NCBI RefSeq assembly: GCF_024124765.2
Contig: NZ_JAMXSR020000002.1
Location: 2,716,001 to 2,780,000, forward strand
Reading direction: 5' to 3'
DNA: 64,000 bases
DNA from: Sphingomonas sp. H160509
GTDB lineage: Bacteria > Pseudomonadota > Alphaproteobacteria > Sphingomonadales > Sphingomonadaceae
Position 1 is the first letter of the stretch, and the number at the start of each line of letters is the position of its first letter. Shown piece by piece: positions 19,116 to 30,656 of this stretch. The position numbers were made by a program, and so were the translations under genes. The notes beneath the pieces were generated by a model. It saw only the letters and a program-made list of their open reading frames with translations. It did not search any database and had not been told where the DNA came from.

Positions 19116-19954
19116 GCGGCGACGCCCGGCGTTTGCTCAGCCACGACGTCAGGCAACTGCAACGCGGCCATCATCTCGCGCAGTTCCTGGCGTGCAGCGA
19201 CATGCGCGAGGCCCATGCTGCCGAACGCCTTCGCATCGATCATCGTCAGGCCGGCGGGGAACATCTCGCGGTAGATCACGCGCTCGCCGAGTCCCGGAAT
19301 GATCCGGAAGCCGACGCGCTTGGCGAGTTGCGCGAGCGCGTCCGACACGCGGCGCATGTTGCGCGCCTCGATATGCTGGAGGCGATTGCGGAGCACGACC
19401 CAGTCGATCGTCGTGCCATCGGCGCGCGCGCGTTGCTTCCGCGCGTCCCAGATCAGTTCGGAATAGAAGCTCGGGCGCGTCACCTGATACGTCTCGGGAT
19501 CGACCTGGCCGATCAGGTCGAAGTCGACGAAGCTGTCGTTCATCGGCGTAACCAACGTGTTCGCGAGCGCCGCTGCGGTGCGCGCGAACGGATCGTCGCG
19601 GCCTGGCGTGTCGACGACGAGGAAGTCCGACCCCTCGCACAGAGAATGCCACAGGTCCTCGAACTGATCCTCGCTCTGGTCGGACAGCGTCGCGTGGCGC
19701 GGCATCGGCAGGACCGAGCCGTTGCGCTTCATCGTCTCGGCGCGGTTGTCGAGATAGCGGCCGACGGTGCGCTGGCGGTGGTCCAGATCGAGACACGCGA
19801 CGCGCGCACCCTTCGCGGCAAGCGCGATCGCGACATGCACCGCGGTCGTCGACTTGCCGGTGCCGCCCTTCTCGTTGGCGAACACGATTACGTGCGTCGA
19901 TACCGACGGGGCAACGTGCGTCGAAGCTTGGGGTGTATCCGGGCCCGTGGCCAA
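19112..19954 (-). CDS. mipZ: MipZ-type ParA ATPase, division-site positioning
   Basis: A P-loop ATPase of 280 residues. The deviant Walker A is NEKGGTGKST (residues 28-37) and the next strand VACLDLDHRQRTVGRYLDNR matches the MipZ signature (LDLDxRQRT) rather than plasmid ParA. VVDTPGRDDPFARTAAALAN is the Walker B/switch region. In Caulobacter MipZ forms a bipolar gradient with ParB and blocks FtsZ assembly away from midcell, so the same role is expected. The gene is divergent from panC (75 bases apart) and coupled to a J-domain protein gene. Confidence 0.9.
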   Translation of the reverse strand: MATGPDTPQASTHVAPSVSTHVIVFANEKGGTGKSTTAVHVAIALAAKGARVACLDLDHRQRTVGRYLDNRAETMKRNGSVLPMPRHATLSDQSEDQFEDLWHSLCEGSDFLVVDTPGRDDPFARTAAALANTLVTPMNDSFVDFDLIGQVDPETYQVTRPSFYSELIWDARKQRARADGTTIDWVVLRNRLQHIEARNMRRVSDALAQLAKRVGFRIIPGLGERVIYREMFPAGLTMIDAKAFGSMGLAHVAARQELREMMAALQLPDVVAEQTPGVAA

Positions 19955-20029
19955 CGCGCGTTTCCTTATTGATCGTAACAGTCACCCTTCATAGAAGCCG
20001 CGACCGCACTTATCGAGTAGGAGTTTCAC

Positions 20030-20881
20030 GTGGACACCGTCCGGGACCTTAATGCGTTGCGCGAAAGCGTCGCCGCCTTTCGTGCGGCGGGGCAGCGCGT
20101 CGCGCTCGTCCCGACGATGGGCGCGCTCCACGCCGGTCATGTCGCGCTGATCGAGGCGGCAAAGCGGCCGGGGACCAAGGTCGTCGCGTCGATCTTCGTC
20201 AATCCGACACAGTTCGGGCCGAACGAGGATTTGTCGCGCTATCCACGGCGCGAAATGGCCGACATTCGGATGCTGAACGAAGCCGGGTGCGACCTGCTCT
20301 GGCTGCCCTCGGTCGAGACGATGTATCCCGACGGTTTCGCGACGACGGTGCGCGTCTCGGGCGTCAGCGACGGCTTCGACGGCGCCGCGCGGCCGGGCCA
20401 TTTCGACGGCGTAGCGACGGTCGTGTCGAAGCTGTTCAATCAGGTCGGGCCCGATGCGGCGTATTTCGGCGAGAAGGATTACCAGCAGCTGGCGGTCGTC
20501 CGGCGGTTCGTCGCCGATCTCGATTTCGCGATCGATATCGTCGGGGTGCCGACGCAGCGTGACGACGACGGCCTGGCGATGTCGTCGCGCAACATCTATC
20601 TGGACGATGAGCAGCGCAGGCAGGCGGTCGCCTTGCCGCGGGCCTTGGGCGTCGCCGCGCGGGCGATCGCGAAGGGCGAGGATGTCGAGTCGGTGCTGGA
20701 CGATGCGCGTACGGCGTTGGTCGGGGCGGGGTTCACGATCGATTACGTCGCGCTGGCCGATGCCGAGACGCTGGCGGAGAACCCGGCGGCGGATCGTCCG
20801 TGGCGGCTGCTGGCGGCAGCGCGGATGGGTGCGACGCGGTTGATCGATAACATCGCCATCGATGCGCCAGACGCGTTGTAA
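20030..20881 (+). CDS. panC: pantoate--beta-alanine ligase
   Basis: The last step of pantothenate synthesis: joins pantoate and beta-alanine with ATP to AMP and PPi, in the cytoplasm. 283 residues, normal length. The HIGH-like motif is PTMGALHAGH; FVNPTQFGPNEDLSRYPR, FGEKDYQQLAVVRRFV and GLAMSSRNIYL are the substrate and KMSKS-like blocks. The start is GTG, supported by TAGGAG six bases upstream. A weak ATGGG/CCCAT hairpin follows the stop. No panB or panD in the window. Confidence 0.95.
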   Translation: MDTVRDLNALRESVAAFRAAGQRVALVPTMGALHAGHVALIEAAKRPGTKVVASIFVNPTQFGPNEDLSRYPRREMADIRMLNEAGCDLLWLPSVETMYPDGFATTVRVSGVSDGFDGAARPGHFDGVATVVSKLFNQVGPDAAYFGEKDYQQLAVVRRFVADLDFAIDIVGVPTQRDDDGLAMSSRNIYLDDEQRRQAVALPRALGVAARAIAKGEDVESVLDDARTALVGAGFTIDYVALADAETLAENPAADRPWRLLAAARMGATRLIDNIAIDAPDAL

Positions 20882-20958
20882 AAATGGGCGTTAACCCATT
20901 AACCATTTCGTAGCCCGAATCACGGCAGTCTGTCCTCACGAACAATGGGGGCAAGACC

Positions 20959-21257
20959 ATGGGCAGCAGTATCAAGAACGCGAATATCGGAATCGAACGC
21001 CGTCTGGCGGATGCCGCACGCGGTGACGACCGGGCGTGCTACGAACTGGGGGGGTGGTGTATTCGACGGGCACGTCGGGCGTCGTGCTCGACCTCATCGA
21101 GGCGCATAAGTGGTTCAACCTGGCGGCGGTGTCGGGGAACATCGCGGCGCAGGAATGTCGCGCGGAGATCGCCGAGGACATGACTGCGCGGGAGATCTCG
21201 GTGGCGCAGCGCGCGGCGCGGGATTGGATGCAGTTGACGCAACGCCGGGCTGCTTGA
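20959..21257 (+). CDS. Small Sel1-like repeat protein (frameshifted)
   Basis: A short protein of about 99 residues made of one complete Sel1 (SLR) repeat: CYELGVVYSTGTSGVVLDL then IEAHKWFNLAAVSGN, with a partial repeat after it (AQECRAEIAEDMTAREISVA). The frame is broken by seven G at 21048-21054; five or eight G restores LG(G)VVYSTG. SLR proteins mediate protein contacts. The N-terminus MGSSIKNANIGIERRLADAA has no signal peptide, so it is probably cytoplasmic. Partner unknown. Confidence 0.75.
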
Positions 21258-21269
21258 TTCTAAGGCTCC

Positions 21270-21370
21270 ACTCCCGCTCGCGGGAGGGGTTGGGGGAGGG
21301 GATCACCGCGAACGTTGCGTTCGTGGGGTATTTCGGTCCCTCCCCTAGCCCATCCCGCACGCGGGAGGGG
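21270..21370. repeat. Palindromic intergenic repeat, family D copy 1
   Basis: CTCCCGCTCGCGGGAGGGG and CCCGCACGCGGGAGGGG with GTTGGGGGAGGGGA facing TCCCTCCCCTAGCCC. It lies between the convergent Sel1-like and topA genes and may end both transcripts. A related copy is at 26496. Confidence 0.8.
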
Positions 21371-21372
21371 AA

Positions 21373-23992
<2,620 letters not shown>

Positions 23993-24101
23993 GGGGAAAC
24001 CGGGGTCCTTACGTGTACGCGTACGAGGGTGGGGACGAAGGGGCGGTGCCGTCAACCCGGGGTGGGTCTGAGCGAAGTACGCAGATGAGGACGCAGGCGC
24101 T

Positions 24102-24153
24102 GCTTTTCGAGAGGGGTTTCTGGGGGGGCTTTTCGAGAGGGGTTCCTGGGGGC
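24102..24153. repeat. Two tandem 26-base repeats upstream of topA
   Basis: GCTTTTCGAGAGGGG begins two direct copies, each 26 bases long and ending in a G-run, with only a couple of differences between them. They lie about 110 bases ahead of the topA start codon in the window's longest gene-poor stretch (23993-24455). Apart from these repeats I see no convincing gene in that stretch. Confidence 0.7.
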
Positions 24154-24455
24154 GGGGTATTTCCCGGATTATGCCGGCGCTGCTGGCACAATATCCGTGT
24201 CGGTATGATGACAGTAGACCAATCCCTTTCGTTGCGCCCGACCAGATCAGGCGCAGAGATCGTTACAATTGACGGTCCTCAGTCATCCCTTTCACCGGCC
24301 GCTATATCTGGTCGCGCGCACAATTTTCGTCCAGCTTCCTGGCTACCGCAACCAGATACCTCGTTTCGCCAAGGACTTGCAGTTCGACGTAATCATGATG
24401 GGTTGCTGCTGGAAGGCGCGAGCCGATGTTCTTCACTGGACCGGGAGGATAGAGC

Positions 24456-24692
24456 ATGACCCGACATGACCTCGCGATAGCGAAATGGAAGTGTTCGTTC
24501 CTTGCCAAAAATATCGTCATCCTTCGCCAGTCGGATCCGGAGCCTCATATCCTCAACCTGATCGCCTCGCACCAGCACGAACTGGACCTGCTGCTTGCGG
24601 CTATCGCGAAGACGCATGAAGCAAAGGACTGGGCTGCGGCCTGGATGGCGAAATCGCAGACTGAGGGTAGCGTGGGCTTGGCGGCGTCCTGA
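24456..24692 (+). CDS. Small hypothetical protein
   Basis: A possible 78-residue helical protein beginning MTRHDLAIAKWKCSFLAKN and containing NLIASHQHELDLLLAAIA and DWAAAWMAKSQ. It is preceded by a good ribosome site (GGGAGG, seven bases before the ATG), the main evidence that it is real. No domain recognised and no signal peptide. Base composition is less GC-rich than the neighbours. It converges on dprA. Confidence 0.45.
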   Translation: MTRHDLAIAKWKCSFLAKNIVILRQSDPEPHILNLIASHQHELDLLLAAIAKTHEAKDWAAAWMAKSQTEGSVGLAAS

Positions 24693-24703
24693 AAGCAGGA
24701 CGA

Positions 24704-25795
24704 TCAGCGCAGGCTGGCTCGGCCGCCCGCATGACGTTCCAGATGGCCGCCGAGTTCGAGTTCGAGCAGCACGGTCTGGACGACCGCCGGGCTCAGGTGC
24801 GACTGGCGGATGAGTTCGTCGATCGTCACCGGTACGGGGCCGAGCAGGTCGGTGATCCTGCGGCGCTCGGTATCGGTCGCGTCTTCCGGGGGCGAGGCGG
24901 CGTAGGCATCGATCGGGGAGCGGACCGAGCGCGGGTCGAACGGGCGGATCTGTTCGAGGATGTCGGCGGCGGATTGGACGAGCGTGGCGCCTTCGCGGAT
25001 GAGCAGGTTGCAGCCTTGCGCGCGGGGATCGAGCGGGCTGCCGGGGACGGCCATGACTTCGCGGCCGGATTCGTTCGCCAGGCGCGCAGTGATGAGCGAG
25101 CCGGACTTGGGGACGGCCTCGACCACCACCGTGCCGATCGCGAGGCCGGCGATGATGCGGTTGCGCGAGGGAAAGTTGCGCGCCTTGGGCTCGGTGCCGG
25201 GGGGCTGTTCGGCGAGCAGCAGGCCTTCGGTGGCGATGCGGTCCTGCAAGGCGGTGTTGTCGGGCGGGTAGGCGATGTCGATGCCGCTGGCGATTACGCC
25301 GATCGTGGCCCCGCTGGAGCCTCCGCCGAGCGCGCCGGTGTGCGCGGCAGTGTCGATGCCGCGGGCGAGGCCGGAGACGATCGTCGTGCCCTCTTCGGCG
25401 AGTTGCAGCGCGAGCTGGCGGGCGAAGCGGCAGGCGGCGGCGGATGCGTTGCGCGCGCCGACCATCGCGATGCAGGGGCGGCTGGCGTGGGCGATGTCGC
25501 CGCGGAGGATGAGGGCCGGGGGTGCGGTCTCGATCTCGGCGAGCAGGCGGGGATAGTCCGGGTCGTCGAGGAAGAGGTAGCGGGCGCCGAGCCTGGCGGT
25601 GGCGGCCATTTCGCGTTCGGCCATGGCGGCGTCTGCGATTTTCGGCACGCGTCCGCCGCCGCGTTGGGCGAGCATCGGGAGCGCTTCGATCGCGGCGTCG
25701 GCGCTGCCGAAGCGGGCGATGAGCTGGCGATAGGTGACCGGTCCGATCCCGGTCGTGCGGATGAGCCGAAGTCTTGAGACTGTTGGGTCAGTCAC
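24704..25795 (-). CDS. dprA: DNA-processing protein DprA
   Basis: Binds incoming single-stranded DNA and loads RecA during natural transformation. About 363 residues from the GTG at 25795, whose bases GTGACTGA overlap the plsY stop. After a helical N-terminal SAM-like part, the Rossmann-like DprA domain shows AMVGARNASAAACRFARQLA, IVSGLARGIDTAAHTGAL, GIDIAYPPDN, FPSRNRIIAGLA and VPGSPLDPRAQGCN. A winged-helix-like C-terminus (PVTIDELIRQSHLSPAVVQT) follows, as in many proteobacteria. Following plsY is usual in this group. Confidence 0.93.
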   Translation of the reverse strand: MTDPTVSRLRLIRTTGIGPVTYRQLIARFGSADAAIEALPMLAQRGGGRVPKIADAAMAEREMAATARLGARYLFLDDPDYPRLLAEIETAPPALILRGDIAHASRPCIAMVGARNASAAACRFARQLALQLAEEGTTIVSGLARGIDTAAHTGALGGGSSGATIGVIASGIDIAYPPDNTALQDRIATEGLLLAEQPPGTEPKARNFPSRNRIIAGLAIGTVVVEAVPKSGSLITARLANESGREVMAVPGSPLDPRAQGCNLLIREGATLVQSAADILEQIRPFDPRSVRSPIDAYAASPPEDATDTERRRITDLLGPVPVTIDELIRQSHLSPAVVQTVLLELELGGHLERHAGGRASLR

Positions 25796-26402
25796 TCTTT
25801 TGCCGGTTGGAGCCGATGCGTGGCTCGGTGCCCGAGCACAGGCGGTCGACGTTCTCGCGGTGCTTCCAGAGGACAATAAGCGCTAGCGCGAGGAGCAGCA
25901 GGACGAGGTCGAAGCGACCGAACAGGGCAGCTGCGAACGGCGCGCTGAGGGCTGCGGCCATGCCGGCGACCGAGGAGATGCGCAGGCCTGCGAGAAGTCC
26001 CAGCCAGACTACCGCGTAGACCAGCCCGAGCGGCCAGTGGAGCGCGACGACGATGCCCATCAGCGTAGCAACGCCTTTGCCGCCCTTGAACTTTAGCCAG
26101 ACGGGGTAGCAATGGCCGATGAACGCGCCGGCAGCCGCAAGCAGTGCGTTGCCGGGGAACAGGTGTGCGACCAGCAACACGGCGACCGCACCCTTGGCCA
26201 TGTCGAGCAGCAGCGTGGCAGCGGCGAGACCCTTCCGGCCGGTGCGCAGGACGTTGGTTGCGCCGATGTTGCCCGAGCCGATCGTCCGCAGATCACCTGC
26301 GCCGCCGAGCCTCGTGAGGATGACACCGAAAGGGATCGAGCCGAGCAGATAGCTCAGCACGAGCGATAGCGTGGGCGCGACCCAGAGAATTTCCGTCTGC
26401 AA
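25788..26402 (-). CDS. plsY: glycerol-3-phosphate acyltransferase PlsY
   Basis: An inner-membrane enzyme of 204 residues that transfers acyl groups from acyl-phosphate to glycerol-3-phosphate, the first step of phospholipid synthesis. Motifs: LLGSIPFGVILTR, GSGNIGATNVLR (phosphate binding) and FKGGKGVATLMG. Five or six hydrophobic segments, as expected. The gene is transcribed into dprA with an 8-base overlap. The C-terminal tail RENVDRLCSGTEPRIG is typical. Confidence 0.95.
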   Translation of the reverse strand: MQTEILWVAPTLSLVLSYLLGSIPFGVILTRLGGAGDLRTIGSGNIGATNVLRTGRKGLAAATLLLDMAKGAVAVLLVAHLFPGNALLAAAGAFIGHCYPVWLKFKGGKGVATLMGIVVALHWPLGLVYAVVWLGLLAGLRISSVAGMAAALSAPFAAALFGRFDLVLLLLALALIVLWKHRENVDRLCSGTEPRIGSNRQKSD

Positions 26403-26495
26403 CTATGTCCCCCGTTCTGGAGGGGCTTATAAACGACGCGGGGCTGACGGCAAATGGCGTGAATTTCAGCGAGGGACGCCAAGTGGGCCGACGTG

Positions 26496-26606
26496 CTCCC
26501 CTCCCTGGAAGGGAGGGGGCTGGGGGTGGGTAGGTCGGCTCATGTCGCGAGGTTTGCGGATGCGGAAGCCGACCCACCCCTAACCCCTCCCTTCCAGGGA
26601 GGGGAA
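26496..26606. repeat. Palindromic intergenic repeat, family D copy 2
   Basis: CTCCCCTCCCTGGAAGGGAGGGG faces CCCCTCCCTTCCAGGGAGGGGA, with GGTGGGTAGGTCGGC and GCCGACCCACC inside. It occupies the space between the divergent plsY and murI starts, an unusual place since most copies lie after stop codons. Confidence 0.85.
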
Positions 26607-26652
26607 TATGTTGCTCTGGTTTACCCCTGTTAATTCATCCTAAGGACCGCGC

Positions 26653-27441
26653 ATGGACACGCGCCCCATCCTGTTTTTCGATTCTGGTGTCGGCGGGCTG
26701 TCGATCGTCGGTCCGGCGCGCGCCGCGCTGCCCGATGCGCCGTTCGTCTATGCCGCCGACTCGGCCGGCTTCCCCTACGGGACCAAAAGCGAGGCGGAGA
26801 TTGCGGCGCGGGTGCCTGTGCTGCTGGGGCGGCTGGCGGAGCGGTATCGGCCGCGGTTGATCGTGATCGCGTGCAACACCGCCTCGACGATCGCGCTGCC
26901 GGTGGTGCGCGCGGCGCTCGACCTGCCGGTGGTCGGGACGGTGCCGGCGATCAAGCCCGCCGCGCTGCTTTCCAAGACGCGGACGATCGGCGTGCTGGGG
27001 ACCGAGGCGACGGTCCGGCAGGCGTATGTCGATGATCTTGCCGCGAAGTTTGCGGGCGATTGTACGGTGCTGCGTTACGGCTCGGCGGCTCTGGTCGAGA
27101 TGGCCGAGGCGAAATTGCACGGCCGAGTCGTCGCGCCGGAACGTTATGCAGCGGTGCTAGACGGCTTGTTTTCGCAACCCGGCGGCGGCGCGATCGACAT
27201 GATCGTCAACGCCTGCACGCATTTTCCACTAGTGGAAGCGGAGCTTGCAGCCGCTGCTCCGGGTGTGCGCTTCGTCGATGGCGGACCGGGGATCGCGCGA
27301 CGGATCGTGCATCTCATGCAGGGCGAATCATGGTCGGGAGCGGGGGAGGCCACTGCCGTCTTCACCCGGTTGGGCGACGAGGAGCGCGCGCTCGGACCCG
27401 CCTTGGCCGCGCACGGGTTTGGCGGGATCGAGCAGCTTTAA
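26653..27441 (+). CDS. murI: glutamate racemase
   Basis: Makes D-glutamate for peptidoglycan. 262 residues. FFDSGVGGLSIV opens the protein; the two catalytic cysteines are in IACNTASTIALP and NACTHFPLVE, and the substrate-contact segment is AADSAGFPYGTK. It starts just after a family D palindrome with AAGGACC before the ATG. It is 124 bases upstream of hemA on the same strand, probably by chance. Confidence 0.95.
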   Translation: MDTRPILFFDSGVGGLSIVGPARAALPDAPFVYAADSAGFPYGTKSEAEIAARVPVLLGRLAERYRPRLIVIACNTASTIALPVVRAALDLPVVGTVPAIKPAALLSKTRTIGVLGTEATVRQAYVDDLAAKFAGDCTVLRYGSAALVEMAEAKLHGRVVAPERYAAVLDGLFSQPGGGAIDMIVNACTHFPLVEAELAAAAPGVRFVDGGPGIARRIVHLMQGESWSGAGEATAVFTRLGDEERALGPALAAHGFGGIEQL

Positions 27442-27565
27442 GCGTTAACCTGGGACAATGTGCCACCTTGCGTCGTAGCCGCATCGTGGCAATGTGCTGC
27501 CAGGATGAGGAAAGCGATCACCGTAAGAGCGGTATTGCGCTGGAAACGAGTGAAAGCGAGGCGTA

Positions 27566-28840
27566 GTGCCCAAGGCCATGATTAGCGACGGCATTCCGGC
27601 AACGGATTCGATCAAGGGTCCGCGAGTCGATTATTCGCGCGTTTTCACGCAGGCGATCGACCGGTTGCATGCCGAAGGCCGCTACCGCGTGTTCATCGAC
27701 ATCCTCCGCAACAAGGGTGCCTTTCCGAACGCGCGCTGCTTCGCCGGGCATAACGGGCCGAAGCCGATCACGGTGTGGTGCTCGAACGATTATCTCGCGA
27801 TGGGCCAGCACCCCAAGGTGATCGCGGCGATGGAAGAGGCGTTGCACGACGTCGGCGCGGGCTCGGGCGGCACGCGCAATATCGGCGGCAACACGCATTA
27901 TCACGTTGATCTCGAAGGCGAACTTGCCGACCTGCACGGCAAGGAAGCGGCGCTGCTGTTCACCAGCGGGTACGTCTCGAACGAGGCGACGCTGGCGACG
28001 CTGGCGAAGGTACTGCCGGGCTGCATCATCTTTTCCGACGAGCTGAACCACGCGTCGATGATCGCGGGCATCCGCAATTCGGGCTGTGAGAAGCGGGTGT
28101 TCCGCCACAACGACCTCGCGCATCTCGAAGAGCTGCTCGCCGCGGAAGATCCTGCGGTGCCCAAGCTGATCGCGTTCGAGAGCGTGTATTCGATGGAGGG
28201 CGACATCGCGCCGATCTCCGCGGTGTGCGATCTCGCCGACCGGTACAATGCGCTGACCTATTGCGACGAAGTTCACGCGGTCGGGATGTACGGCGCACGC
28301 GGCGGCGGTATCTCGGAGCGGGACGAGGTCGCGCACCGGATCACGATCCCAGAGGGGACGCTGGGCAAGGCGTTCGGCGTAATGGGGGGCTATATCGCCG
28401 CCGATCGCACGATCGTCGACGTGATCCGCAGCTATGCACCGGGGTTCATTTTCACGACGTCGCTGTCGCCTGTACTCGTCGCGGGCGTGCTCGCGAGCGT
28501 GCGGCATCTGAAGGCGTCGAGCGTCGAGCGCGAGGGGCAGCAAGCGTCGGCCGCGATGCTGAAGGCGATGCTGAAGGACGCCGGGTTGCCGGTGATGATC
28601 GGCGATACGCATATCGTGCCGCTGATGGTCGGCGATCCGGTCAAGGCGAAGAAGATCAGCGACGTGCTGCTCGCCGAATACGGCGTGTACGTGCAGCCGA
28701 TCAACTATCCGACCGTACCGCGCGGTACCGAGCGGCTGCGGTTCACGCCTGGGCCGGCGCATACCGAGGCGATGATGCGCGAACTGACGGATGCGCTGGT
28801 GGAGATCTGGAGCCGGCTGGACTTGCGCAAGGCGGCCTGA
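27566..28840 (+). CDS. hemA: 5-aminolevulinate synthase
   Basis: The PLP enzyme that condenses glycine and succinyl-CoA to 5-aminolevulinate, the Shemin route used for heme by alphaproteobacteria. 424 residues from GTG (GCGAGG site seven bases ahead); an ATG four codons in is an alternative. Motifs: [33 protein letters not shown] (substrate loop), [27 protein letters not shown] (cofactor aspartate) and [13 protein letters not shown] with the Schiff-base lysine. Length and ends match bacterial ALAS. Confidence 0.95.
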   Translation: MPKAMISDGIPATDSIKGPRVDYSRVFTQAIDRLHAEGRYRVFIDILRNKGAFPNARCFAGHNGPKPITVWCSNDYLAMGQHPKVIAAMEEALHDVGAGSGGTRNIGGNTHYHVDLEGELADLHGKEAALLFTSGYVSNEATLATLAKVLPGCIIFSDELNHASMIAGIRNSGCEKRVFRHNDLAHLEELLAAEDPAVPKLIAFESVYSMEGDIAPISAVCDLADRYNALTYCDEVHAVGMYGARGGGISERDEVAHRITIPEGTLGKAFGVMGGYIAADRTIVDVIRSYAPGFIFTTSLSPVLVAGVLASVRHLKASSVEREGQQASAAMLKAMLKDAGLPVMIGDTHIVPLMVGDPVKAKKISDVLLAEYGVYVQPINYPTVPRGTERLRFTPGPAHTEAMMRELTDALVEIWSRLDLRKAA

Positions 28841-28870
28841 GGCGGGGCGAGCCCCAAAGGAGAACCTGTT

Positions 28871-29428
28871 TCAGTCGATCGTGATGGTGCCGTCGGTACC
28901 GGGTACGTCGAGCGGTTCGCCAAACCCTACCGAATGGAACCGAGTGTAATCGCCCTCCACAGGCTTGGCATAAACGTGCACCACGGACCGAGTGCCATCG
29001 ACGACCCAGTAATGCGGGATACCACCGCTCGCATAGGCGAAGCGCTTCATCGTGGTGTCGCGCGCTACTGAGGTTTCGGCGACCTCGATGACAAGCAGAA
29101 ACGCGTCGGCGACTAATAGGTGGTCGCCTTCAACCGGTTCGCGCAACACCGCTACGTCGCAGCCGAGTACGGTGTCGTTGCCGAGATCGACGCCAATTTC
29201 GCCCATGATCTGAGACTCGGGCAACAGGCGCGACAGCCGAATAGCGATCTTGGCTTGGCGTGCGGCATGCGCCGTTTGGGGCGGGTTCTTCCGTTCGAGT
29301 TCCCCATCAACCAGTTCGACCTTGATGTCGTCGAACGCGCCGGTCTCACCCATGCGCAGAAACTCGGCGGTCGTAAAACGCGCCCTGGTCTGCTGATCGG
29401 TGCGGAGAATAACGGCGGATTTATTCAT
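28871..29428 (-). CDS. Uma2 family (DUF820) endonuclease-like protein
   Basis: A 185-residue protein of the Uma2 family, a PD-(D/E)XK nuclease-like fold spread mainly by duplication in cyanobacteria and scattered elsewhere. VELVDGELERKNPPQTAH, GCDVAVLREP and LLVIEVAETSVARDTTMKR are the usual blocks; the last carries the E-x-x-x-S/T core and a following Lys. FAYASGGIPHYWVVDGTR is the closing motif. It converges on hemA with 30 bases between. Activity and role are not known for this family. Confidence 0.85.
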   Translation of the reverse strand: MNKSAVILRTDQQTRARFTTAEFLRMGETGAFDDIKVELVDGELERKNPPQTAHAARQAKIAIRLSRLLPESQIMGEIGVDLGNDTVLGCDVAVLREPVEGDHLLVADAFLLVIEVAETSVARDTTMKRFAYASGGIPHYWVVDGTRSVVHVYAKPVEGDYTRFHSVGFGEPLDVPGTDGTITID

Positions 29429-29479
29429 AGCCGAGTCGTACCACGAATCCGAGGTTCCGACGAGTCACCCGGCAAACCG

Positions 29480-29946
29480 TTAAAGCGCGGCGGCCAGCAT
29501 CGTCAGGACGCCAAGACCGAGCGACAGGGGGTATGCGTAAGGCCATCCAGCCGGGTGGCGCGATGCCGGCACGGACCAGTGAGCGGTCGACGAGCAATGC
29601 GGCGATCAGGCTGATGCCGAGCACGACCAGCGACGGGCCGGGCCAGCGCAGGCCGACCATCCAGGGCCAGGCGGTGACCAGCGCGATCAGCGAGGGGGCG
29701 ACGCTCGCGAACCACAGCCAGCGCGGCGGCGAGTCGGTGCGCGCGGCGAGGCCCCACCACAGGCCACCAAGGAAGCTCAGGATGATTGCGGCATAGGCGT
29801 AGGCAATCGCCAGCGCGGAGAACCGGCTTTGCGGATCGCCGCTCAGCAGCAGCGCGACCGCCGCGAGTTGCGGGGAGGAGGCCGCTCAGCCCGAGCAGGC
29901 GCGCGATCGGCGGGATGCCGCCGGTCGCGGTAGGTCGCTCGGGCAT
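29480..29946 (-). CDS. DUF3429 family membrane protein (two frameshifts)
   Basis: A small inner-membrane protein of about 154 residues with four to five hydrophobic helices. It begins MPERPTATGGIPPIARLLGL, continues AIAYAYAAIILSFLGGLWWG (the DUF3429 signature GxxWW), and ends LRIPLSLGLGVLTMLAAAL. Corrections: four G at 29872-29875 to three (LLPQLAAVALLLSGDPQSRF) and five G at 29527-29531 to four. Its start overlaps the anti-sigma stop (TGATG), making it the third gene of the ECF operon. Role unknown. Confidence 0.8.
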
Positions 29947-30656
29947 CAGACGCGGGCGACCACGCCGGTGGCGACGACCGGGCCGGTCGGCAGGCCGGTC
30001 GGCGAGCCGCCGAGCGGTTCGACCGAGATCGCCAGCGTCGCGCCGGGGGCTATGCGACCGCGGTCGACGCCCTTGGGCGCGAGCGAGGTCGGGCGGCTCG
30101 AGAGCAGGCCAAGCGAATGCGGCACGCCGTCGCCGCCGATCACCCAGAGCTGCGCGACGCGGGCGTCCGGAACGCCGGGGCCGGCCGCGACGCGGAGCGC
30201 ACCGTTTGCGGGATCGTACACTGCTGCAACCGGCGACTTCGCATCGCCGAGCATCGCGACGAGTACGCTGGTCGGCCGCGCGACCGGGATCGGCTGCGAG
30301 ACGGGCACGGTCGGCTCTGGGCGGACCATGACGAACAGCAACAGCGATGCAGCGATCGCGCTGGTGACGGCGGCGAGCGCCGGCCATGCGAAGCGGCTCG
30401 TTTGCGCGGGCGCTGGGGTTCCGTCGAGACTGGCTTCGATCCGGGCAGCGAGATGCGGCGGCGCGGCGCGTTCGGGCCAGAGGTCGAACAACGCCGCCAG
30501 ACGCGACCGCCACCATTCGACCTGCGCGGCGAAACCGGGTTCGGCGAGCACGCGGCGCAACGCTGCCCCACGCTCCTCGCCGTCGAGCAGGCCGAGGGCG
30601 AGTTCGGCGGCGGCAACGTCCTCAGGCACGCCGGTGTCGGTGGTCGGATCAACCAT
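29946..30656 (-). CDS. Anti-sigma factor (RskA-like)
   Basis: A single-pass membrane protein of 236 residues that would hold the preceding ECF sigma factor inactive. The cytoplasmic part (about 1-92) has the short helical sigma-binding region AAAELALGLLDGEERGAALR with an HTH-like QVEWWRSRLAALFDLWPE. Then comes a transmembrane helix (AVTSAIAASLLLFVMVRP) and a periplasmic RskA domain (SVLVAMLGDAKSPVAAVYD, QLWVIGGDGVPHSLGLL, LAISVEPLGGSPTG). It overlaps the sigma gene by eight bases, a typical pairing. Confidence 0.92.
   Translation of the reverse strand: MVDPTTDTGVPEDVAAAELALGLLDGEERGAALRRVLAEPGFAAQVEWWRSRLAALFDLWPERAAPPHLAARIEASLDGTPAPAQTSRFAWPALAAVTSAIAASLLLFVMVRPEPTVPVSQPIPVARPTSVLVAMLGDAKSPVAAVYDPANGALRVAAGPGVPDARVAQLWVIGGDGVPHSLGLLSSRPTSLAPKGVDRGRIAPGATLAISVEPLGGSPTGLPTGPVVATGVVARV

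Noticed and set aside
24013..24459. 148-codon frame upstream of the 78-residue protein
   Set aside because: It spans the tandem repeats, has low-complexity Gly-rich translation and no recognisable ribosome site or domain.
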